A DNA stretch of 29,659 nucleotides from NCBI GenBank assembly GCA_002170485.2, contig NHDZ02000140.1:1-29659 (forward strand), written 5' to 3'. Positions 16,790 to 22,093 of the stretch are shown here, one piece after another (position 1 is the first letter of the stretch; every line of letters starts with the position of its first letter). Origin of the DNA: MED660 sp002691025 (GTDB lineage: Bacteria; Myxococcota_A; UBA9160; UBA4427). The position numbers and the translations under genes were made by a program. The notes under the pieces are model-generated. The model was not told the origin of the DNA and ran no database searches. It saw only the letters and a list, made by a program, of their open reading frames with translations.

Positions 16790-17623
16790 CTATCCCTGGG
16801 CGGCCAGGCCCCAGAAGTACAGCCCCACAAAAACCGCGGCCACCCCCACCCAACGAGACCAACGCTCTGCGCCCGGAAGGATCTTCTCGGCCAACATATA
16901 GAGCGTCAGCGCGGCCAGCCAAAGAAGGTTCAACATGCCGGCCACCCACATCAGCCCCATCAAAGCCCAACAACAACCGACGCAGAACCAGCCATGGCGA
17001 AGCCCCATACGGAAGGCGCCCCAGGTGCCTTCACGCCATTCCGTCAGCATCAGGGCCAGGGGCGACCGACAGGCCGAAAGACAGGCCGTCTTCAGCGGCG
17101 TCCACTGAAACACGCCAGCGAGAATCAAGAGCCCTCCGCTCAAGAAAAGGCTCTGGCTCTGCCCNGCCGCACTGATCCAGGCCGCCTGCTGGAGCACACG
17201 ATCAAGAAGGGCCGCCAGGACACTGAAGGAAAGCCAGGCCGCCAGATACCCCAGCACCAGAGCCGGCACCGAGGTCCNCACCCGGCTTCCCGGCTTTTGA
17301 CGACGGGAAAGAGACGCGTAGGTCAGGATCATGGGAGCGGCCGTGGGCAGCATCATGGCCACCATCATCACGATCCACATGGCCAGCAACAAGGAAAAGG
17401 GGGCCGACGAACCGTGATGGGCGTGCGCACCCGAGGAATGCATCGCCGAGTCGTGCAGAGGCCCCACGAGCCCCGCCGTGTACAACCACGCCAGACCCGT
17501 CATCGCAAAGAGACCGAAGAGGATCCAGAAGCGATCCCGAAGCAGAAGAGGCGTCGAATCGGAGTCGGACGAAGCGGCGGCCGCCTCCTTCACAGAAGAA
17601 GCCTTATCAACATGTTCGCTCAC
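16790..17623 (-). CDS. DUF2182 predicted metal-binding integral membrane protein
   Basis: The protein has 277 residues and about six to seven hydrophobic segments. I prefer the GTG at 17623 because AAGGGAG lies 7 nt upstream; a GTG at 17656 would add 11 residues without a ribosome site. DUF2182 (PF09948/COG5486) marks are clear: WIVMMVAMMLPTAAPMILTYA, QWTPLKTACLSACRSP (Cys181, Cys185), CVGCCWALM (Cys214, Cys217, Cys218) and the terminal EKILPGAERW. A His/Met-rich loop (HDSAMHSSGAHAHH, about residues 57-70) lies after the first membrane segment and is a plausible metal-capture site. COG5486 is described only as 'predicted metal-binding'; the metal is not known. It precedes the PDZ-like and DUF1326 genes and follows the SDR gene. 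Two unresolved bases fall inside. Confidence 0.88.
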   Translation of the reverse strand: MSEHVDKASSVKEAAAASSDSDSTPLLLRDRFWILFGLFAMTGLAWLYTAGLVGPLHDSAMHSSGAHAHHGSSAPFSLLLAMWIVMMVAMMLPTAAPMILTYASLSRRQKPGSRVXTSVPALVLGYLAAWLSFSVLAALLDRVLQQAAWISAXGQSQSLFLSGGLLILAGVFQWTPLKTACLSACRSPLALMLTEWREGTWGAFRMGLRHGWFCVGCCWALMGLMWVAGMLNLLWLAALTLYMLAEKILPGAERWSRWVGVAAVFVGLYFWGLAAQG

Positions 17624-17676
17624 CGGGATGCTCCCTTGAACCTCAAAGCCAGACACACCCCGTGAAGCGCGATGCC

Positions 17677-17705
17677 GGCCCCCACATCGGGGCCCGACAC
17701 CGGGC
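17677..17705 (-). terminator. Two overlapping hairpins after the SDR gene
   Basis: GGCCCC/GGGGCC (17677-17682 with 17689-17694) and GCCCG/CGGGC (17692-17696 with 17701-17705) share bases 17692-17694, so only one can form fully. They lie just after the SDR stop. No T tract follows on the minus strand. Confidence 0.35.
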
Positions 17706-17726
17706 TTTGAGTCTCACGGGTTCCGA

Positions 17727-18611
17727 CTAGAAGACCAGCTTGGCCACCGAGGCCGGCTCCGGCCAATCCGACATGGACTCGAGAATCTTCTCGCCGATTT
17801 CGGAAGGGGTCCACGCATCTTCTTTGCCGTCGCGATCCGCAATGGTTTCCGAGGCCTGATAGAGAAGCGACACACGGTTGCCACTGATGACGAATTGACG
17901 TCCCGTTATGCTTTCAGCCTCATCCGAGCAGAGCCAGGCAATGGCCGGAGACACCTTCTCGGCCGCATAGAGGACATCCGATCCTTCAGGGAAGAGATCG
18001 GCCGTCATGCGCGAATACGCATTGGGGGCCAGGACGTTGACCGTAATGCCCGCCCGCGCTCCTTCCAGAGCAAGGCAGCGCATGAATCCAGCGATGCCCG
18101 CCTTGGCGGCCCCGTAGTTGGTCTGACCGAAATTCCCGATCAGGCCCGAGGTCGAACTGGTCATGATGATGCGCCCGCCCGTTCCCTGCTCCTGCATATG
18201 CAGATAGGCGGCCCGAGTGGGGTGGAAGGTCCCCTTGAGGTGAACCGCGATNACGGGATCCCAGAGATCTTCAGTCATCTTCTTGAAGGACTTATCGCGC
18301 AGGATGCCCGCGTTGTTGATCAGGATGTCCAATCGACCAAACTCGGAAACCGCCGTCTCNACCATNCCCTGGGCATCGGCCTCTTCGGTCACCGACCCGT
18401 AGTTGGCCACGGCTTGCCCGCCCGATTCACGGATCTCATCCACCACGGCATCGGCCATGGAGCTTCCGCCACCGCCCGCTCCGTCCACACTTCCGCCCAG
18501 ATCGTTTACAACAACCGCTGCACCCTCTTTGGCGAGGAGAAGTGCGTGAGAACGACCCAGCCCTCCTCCTGCTCCGGTGACCATGGCCACCTTTCCGTCC
18601 AGAATTCCCAT
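17727..18611 (-). CDS. SDR-family dehydrogenase, MFE-2-like 3-hydroxyacyl-CoA dehydrogenase type
   Basis: This is a 294-residue short-chain dehydrogenase/reductase. The ATG at 18611 has AAGGAG 6 nt upstream. Motifs in order are TGAGGGLGRSHA (cofactor binding, about residues 12-23), NDLGG (38-40, Asp suggests NAD preference), NNAG (99-102), Ser153 in MTSSTSG, and Tyr166/Lys170 in YGAAKAG. The sequence GAGGGLGRSHALLLAKEGAAVVVNDLGG closely resembles the dehydrogenase part of multifunctional enzyme type 2 (HSD17B4-like), which oxidises 3-hydroxyacyl-CoA in beta-oxidation. The hydratase and SCP2 parts are absent. A hairpin plus U tract sits directly before its ribosome site. Several unresolved bases fall in the coding region. 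The acyl substrate is unknown. Confidence 0.9.
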   Translation of the reverse strand: MGILDGKVAMVTGAGGGLGRSHALLLAKEGAAVVVNDLGGSVDGAGGGGSSMADAVVDEIRESGGQAVANYGSVTEEADAQXMXETAVSEFGRLDILINNAGILRDKSFKKMTEDLWDPXIAVHLKGTFHPTRAAYLHMQEQGTGGRIIMTSSTSGLIGNFGQTNYGAAKAGIAGFMRCLALEGARAGITVNVLAPNAYSRMTADLFPEGSDVLYAAEKVSPAIAWLCSDEAESITGRQFVISGNRVSLLYQASETIADRDGKEDAWTPSEIGEKILESMSDWPEPASVAKLVF

Positions 18612-18624
18612 TTTCAGCTCCTTG

Positions 18625-18669
18625 AAAAAAAGATGGTGACTGAACCGCTCGGCACAGTCACCGGAGCGG
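18625..18669 (-). promoter_or_regulatory. Hairpin and U tract in the SDR leader (possible attenuator)
   Basis: On the minus strand GGTGACTG (18662-18655) and CAGTCACC (18642-18635) form a perfect 8-bp stem with a 12-nt loop, followed after 3 nt by seven T (18631-18625) and then directly by the SDR ribosome site (18623-18618). The loop contains GAGCGG (18651-18646 region), complementary to CCGCTC (18669-18664) just upstream, so a competing stem or pseudoknot is possible. The pattern is that of an intrinsic terminator inside a 5' leader. Confidence 0.55.
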
Positions 18670-18671
18670 GG

Positions 18672-18677
18672 AATATA
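18672..18677 (-). promoter_or_regulatory. Possible -10 element for the SDR gene
   Basis: TATATT on the minus strand lies about 60 nt before the SDR start. No convincing -35 is found 16-18 nt upstream; a G-rich tract occupies the region beyond. If used, transcription would start near 18665, at or inside the leader hairpin region. Confidence 0.35.
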
Positions 18678-18698
18678 GGGACTGGGGAGCGAATCTCA

Positions 18699-18754
18699 CC
18701 CCCGCCCCCCCCTACCCCCGAGAGGGGTGGAAGCCCCCCCGCGAACCCCTCCCC
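18699..18754 (-). other. G-quadruplex-prone G-run tract between divergent genes
   Basis: The minus strand carries G runs of 4, 4, 7, 5, 8 and 5 bases in 56 nt (plus-strand C runs at 18751-18754, 18746-18749, 18734-18740, 18715-18719, 18705-18712 and 18699-18703). The last three are separated by only 2 and 1 nt. A CCCC/GGGG hairpin across GAGA (about 18715-18727) is an alternative fold. Confidence 0.6.
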
Positions 18755-18873
18755 ACGGTCCAGATCGGCCTTGGGGAAATTCAAGACGAGAGCCCTACTC
18801 GAGACAGAATCTGGCATTCTGGGTGAGTCGTNATCGTGCCACCCCTTCTTCCCAAACCCTTTCGCGAGGTCTC

Positions 18874-19377
18874 ATGAAAGCTTTGACGCTGAACCATCCG
18901 AATACGGGGATCGTGATTCTTGTCTGCCTGTTCCTGTTCGCTCTCTCCTGTCAGCCCGAAGACGAACAGCCGGGGCTCTGGCTGGGTGGCGAGGAGGTGA
19001 CCGAGGTGCCCCAGGACTGGCGATTCACCGACGAGATCGAGGAGATCNTCATCGAAACCCGCCCCTGGTATGGGCTGCCCCACTCCACCACGATCTGGTG
19101 TGTCGAACTCGACGGTGTCCTTTATGTCGGATCCTACGGACCCGAGGAAAAAGCCTGGGAGGCCGCCGTGGCCAGCGATCCCCAGGTGCGCCTTGAAATC
19201 GACGGCCGCCTCTACCCGGTCGAAGTCCATCGACTGCCGGACAGCCCCCTCAGTCAAGCCGTCAACCAACGCTACTTCGAGAAATACGACATGGAAGAAG
19301 TCTTCGGCGAAGACGTGCCGGAGTGGTGGTTCTANCGGGTGNCGCCNCGACTCGGCGAGAACCAGGAAAACTCCTGA
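18874..19377 (+). CDS. Small lipoprotein, possible split-barrel flavin-binding fold
   Basis: The protein has 167 residues from the ATG at 18874 with GAGG 4 nt upstream. The N-terminus is a lipoprotein signal (IVILVCLFLFALSC, lipidated Cys26), so it is likely attached to a periplasm-facing membrane. The mature part contains IETRPWYGLPHSTTIWCVELDGVLYVGSYGP--KAWEAAVASDPQVRLEIDGRLYPVEV. This pattern (T/S-x-x-W-x-V-x-x-D-x-x-x-Y-V, then a strand pair) resembles small split beta-barrel proteins related to pyridoxamine-phosphate-oxidase, F420-dependent or DUF2255 families. That assignment is tentative. Four unresolved bases fall inside, mostly near the C-terminus. It is divergent from the SDR gene, with the G-rich tract and leader hairpin between. 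Confidence 0.7.
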   Translation: MKALTLNHPNTGIVILVCLFLFALSCQPEDEQPGLWLGGEEVTEVPQDWRFTDEIEEIXIETRPWYGLPHSTTIWCVELDGVLYVGSYGPEEKAWEAAVASDPQVRLEIDGRLYPVEVHRLPDSPLSQAVNQRYFEKYDMEEVFGEDVPEWWFXRVXXRLGENQENS

Positions 19378-19575
19378 CCCGAGCCCGACCAGCGGGAAAT
19401 CCAAAAAGAATCCAGGCTTTCCCTGATCCAAGACCCGTCCTCACCCATAAATTCCGGCCGAATTCACATGTCGTCCTGAAACGAATCTCCGATTACTGCG
19501 GTCTGCGTGTTAACCTCGTCCTGCGTAGTCCACCGCGCATCGCTGCCCTTCTGCCGCAATCAAGGACACAAATCC

Positions 19576-20700
19576 GTGCACGCTCGACTCCACTCTCTTC
19601 GATCCGCGGCCCTGCTCGCCGTCTTCTTCCTCACCCTCGTTGCAGGAGCCTCCCAGGCGGNCCCGGACCCTTCCGCAGGCTGNGGGGAAGCGGCCCCCAG
19701 CTCTCCGGGTGTATCCACCTATATCCCGCTCCCGTACGACTCACTCAGCCGGGGATACCGNCTTCACCTCCCGCCGGGCTACGACCCCAATACGCCGACT
19801 CCCGTCGTGCTGAGCACGCACGGCTATTACAGTTCGGGAACCATCAACGAATCCTTTTCGGGACTGAGCAACCACGCCAACGCCAACGGCTACATCGCGA
19901 TCTATCCCGAGTCGACGAGCTTTGATGCCGGTTTCTACAACGGAGAATGGTGGGGAGAGGTCAAGTCCTGGAACGACCANGGCTGCAACGCCTCGCCCGG
20001 ACCCGAGGGCCCGCTNTGTGTCGACCCGCAATGGGAAGACTACTACCCGTGCCCGCCCGAGTGTGGCTCGTGCAACCCCTGCGAGTCCTGCAGCTGTCAC
20101 GACGACGTCGGCTTCATCGAGGCCATGCTGGATGACCTGGAAGCCAAGCTGTGCCTGGACCGCAACCGCATCTATGCCATGGGCTATAGCAACGGAGGCA
20201 CATTCGCTCATCGACTGGCCTGCGAACTCGACGATCGCCTGGCCGCCGTTGTTCCCCAGCACGGTGTACTGCCGCGCGGGTACAACTGCGCCACCGATGA
20301 CCGCATGCCCATCCTGATCATCGGTGGAACCAATGACAGCATCATCCCCATTGATGGCACGCCCTCTCCTTCGGACGGCTTCGTCTACTCTTCGATGACC
20401 GATGTCGCAGCGGGCTTTGCCCAGGCCCAGGGCTGCGACGAAACGACCTCCGCCTACCCCACCGCGGCCGACGGCACGGACGACCTCACTTGCGTGCAAC
20501 ATGATAACTGCACCAACGACGCCGAAGTCGTGTTCTGCCAGTGGAACGGGGACCACGACTACCCGACGGGTTGGGGCAACGACCTCTTCTGGAACTTCTT
20601 CCAGGACAATCCGCGGCCCGTCCCCGAACCCGGACAGACACTGCTGTGGATGATGGGCCTGATGACCCTGGCGGGACTCAACCGACTTGGACACCGCTGA
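19576..20700 (+). CDS. PEP-CTERM-anchored esterase (LpqC / polyhydroxybutyrate depolymerase-like)
   Basis: This is a 374-residue secreted alpha/beta hydrolase. I start it at GTG 19576, which gives a compact signal peptide (LRSAALLAVFFLTLVAGASQA), with AAGGA about 10 nt upstream; a GTG at 19507 has no ribosome site. The fold's marks are THGYYSSG (oxyanion region), the nucleophile Ser205 in MGYSNGG, Asp254 in GGTNDSIIP and His327 in GDHDYP. This matches the LpqC/feruloyl-esterase/PHB-depolymerase group, which cleaves ester bonds in polymers or plant phenolics. Residues 159-174 carry six cysteines (CPPECGSCNPCESCSC), probably disulfides shaping the active-site lid. The tail (RPVPEPGQTLL, hydrophobic helix, NRLGHR) is a PEP-CTERM signal. 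Several unresolved bases occur. The preceding 198-nt gap shows no clear promoter or terminator. Confidence 0.88.
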   Translation: MHARLHSLRSAALLAVFFLTLVAGASQAXPDPSAGXGEAAPSSPGVSTYIPLPYDSLSRGYXLHLPPGYDPNTPTPVVLSTHGYYSSGTINESFSGLSNHANANGYIAIYPESTSFDAGFYNGEWWGEVKSWNDXGCNASPGPEGPXCVDPQWEDYYPCPPECGSCNPCESCSCHDDVGFIEAMLDDLEAKLCLDRNRIYAMGYSNGGTFAHRLACELDDRLAAVVPQHGVLPRGYNCATDDRMPILIIGGTNDSIIPIDGTPSPSDGFVYSSMTDVAAGFAQAQGCDETTSAYPTAADGTDDLTCVQHDNCTNDAEVVFCQWNGDHDYPTGWGNDLFWNFFQDNPRPVPEPGQTLLWMMGLMTLAGLNRLGHR

Positions 20701-21451
20701 CCCCGACCTGATCGAGGCTCTCGGACTCCATCACGGGCCCGGGCTGATTTCCATCGTGGGCGGAGGTGGCAAAAGCAGTCTCCTCTTTGCCCTGGGCGAG
20801 AAATTGCCTGGGCGGGTGCTCCTGACTACCACGACGCGGATCTTTGCGGCCCAGATGGGTCTCGCCCAGCGGGTCTTCACCCTCGNGGACTCNGCGTGGC
20901 TTGAAAAAGCCGCCTCGGACCCCGNGCCCGCTCTTCTCGTGGGTCACGTGGAAGGCGAGCGGGCGGTGGGCGTGCCTCCGGCCCTGGCGGCGGAAGTCCT
21001 CGAACAGGNCCGGTTCGACTGGGTGGTCATCGAGGCAGACGGATCCCGGATGCGGCCCACCAAAGCGCCGGCCGAACACGAGCCCGTGATCCCCAAGCAG
21101 ACGCAGCATGTAATCGTGGTCGCGGGCATCGACGCTCTCGCCGGACCCATTGAGGAGATNGCCCATCGCCCCGAACGCGTAAGCGAGATCACCGGCCTTG
21201 CGCGAGAAGAGACCTTGTCGCCTCAAGACCTGGGCCGACTCCTTTCCTCGGAGCAAGGCGGACTCAAGGACATTCCCCTTGCGGCCGAGGTCAGCCTCCT
21301 GCTCAACAAGGTCGAAACCCCAAAGCAGGAAATGGATGCGGAAGAAACTGCCAGGAATGCACTCAAAGAGAAACGGGTTCGACGTGTCCTGGCCGGCCGA
21401 CTCAAACCCACTCCCACAGCTTCGTGGAAAGTCTGGTCTCAACCCACCTGA
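20687..21451 (+). CDS. yqeC: YqeC-family (selenium-dependent hydroxylase accessory) protein
   Basis: The protein has 254 residues. The start TTG at 20687 overlaps the esterase stop by 14 nt; a GGGA lies about 10 nt upstream, so the start is moderately supported. A P-loop GGGGKSS is at residues 25-31, followed by LLTTTTRIF, VIEADGSRMRPTKAPAEHEPVIP (the YqeC signature), GIDALAGPI and SLLLNKVE. YqeC is an ATPase-like protein often encoded with molybdenum hydroxylases and selenium-dependent molybdenum enzymes; its exact reaction is unknown. The convergent neighbour is a MOSC-domain protein, another molybdenum-cofactor-linked family, which supports a Mo context. No selenium gene or molybdenum hydroxylase is in the window. 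Unresolved bases occur at about five positions. Confidence 0.85.
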   Translation: MDTADPDLIEALGLHHGPGLISIVGGGGKSSLLFALGEKLPGRVLLTTTTRIFAAQMGLAQRVFTLXDXAWLEKAASDPXPALLVGHVEGERAVGVPPALAAEVLEQXRFDWVVIEADGSRMRPTKAPAEHEPVIPKQTQHVIVVAGIDALAGPIEEXAHRPERVSEITGLAREETLSPQDLGRLLSSEQGGLKDIPLAAEVSLLLNKVETPKQEMDAEETARNALKEKRVRRVLAGRLKPTPTASWKVWSQPT

Positions 21452-21469
21452 GGTCTGAAACCCCAGAAG

Positions 21470-22045
21470 CTAGGAAGAAGCCCGGTGGGGTGGGCCATAG
21501 GGCCGCACCGTCACCGCATCCCCGACCTTGATCTCTCCGGGCACATCCACGAAGCCCAGGGTCCCGCGAAGCCCAATCGCTTTCTTCGGAAACAGGCGAC
21601 CTTCCACGGGCGCACCGGAACGTGACGTGTACTCCTCTTGAATCTCGACGCCCATCTCGGCACACGGAAGCGTCTCTTCCTCGATCATCAAGACAGCGCC
21701 AGAGGGAAACTCGAGTTTCGACCCCTTGGGCAGCTCGGAAAGACCGGGGGCGCCTTCAAAACACAGATTGGCTCCGAGGGTTTCCGGAGCCAACTCCTCG
21801 GCGAGGTCCATGCGATCGGCCAGAATCGCCAGATCCTCCTTTGAAACGGCCGACCACTGTCTTTCGTTGCGCCGCAGCGTACCGTTGGGCTCCGCATCCC
21901 AGGATTGGGCGACTCGGGTAAACCCGTTGTACTTGTCGCCGGCCAGACCGCTGGCCTCGGCCTGCACCGAATCCGTGGGCCGCCGTTCGTCTTCGCCGGG
22001 ATGGCCGATATGGATCGAGATCAGTTTCGCGACAAACTCAGACAT
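21470..22045 (-). CDS. MOSC domain protein
   Basis: The protein has 191 residues; the ATG at 22045 has AAGGAAA about 3 nt upstream. MOSC marks are ASGLAGDKYNGF near the N-terminus, APETLGANLCFEGAPGLSELPKGSKLEF in the middle, and the conserved cysteine Cys128 in EEETLPCAEMG, then GLRGTLGFVDVPGEIKVGDAV at the end. MOSC domains (as in MOCOS, mARC, YiiM) bind the molybdenum cofactor or act on sulfur groups. Free-standing small MOSC proteins act on N-hydroxylated or sulfur substrates, but this one's substrate is unknown. It is last in the minus-strand cluster of amine oxidoreductases, 48 nt after the first FAD-GcvT gene, and converges on yqeC with 18 nt between stops. Confidence 0.9.
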   Translation of the reverse strand: MSEFVAKLISIHIGHPGEDERRPTDSVQAEASGLAGDKYNGFTRVAQSWDAEPNGTLRRNERQWSAVSKEDLAILADRMDLAEELAPETLGANLCFEGAPGLSELPKGSKLEFPSGAVLMIEEETLPCAEMGVEIQEEYTSRSGAPVEGRLFPKKAIGLRGTLGFVDVPGEIKVGDAVTVRPYGPPHRASS

Positions 22046-22093
22046 GGTTTCCTTCCTACGGATGCTTCCGCTCTCAGCGAAGCATCACTGGGA

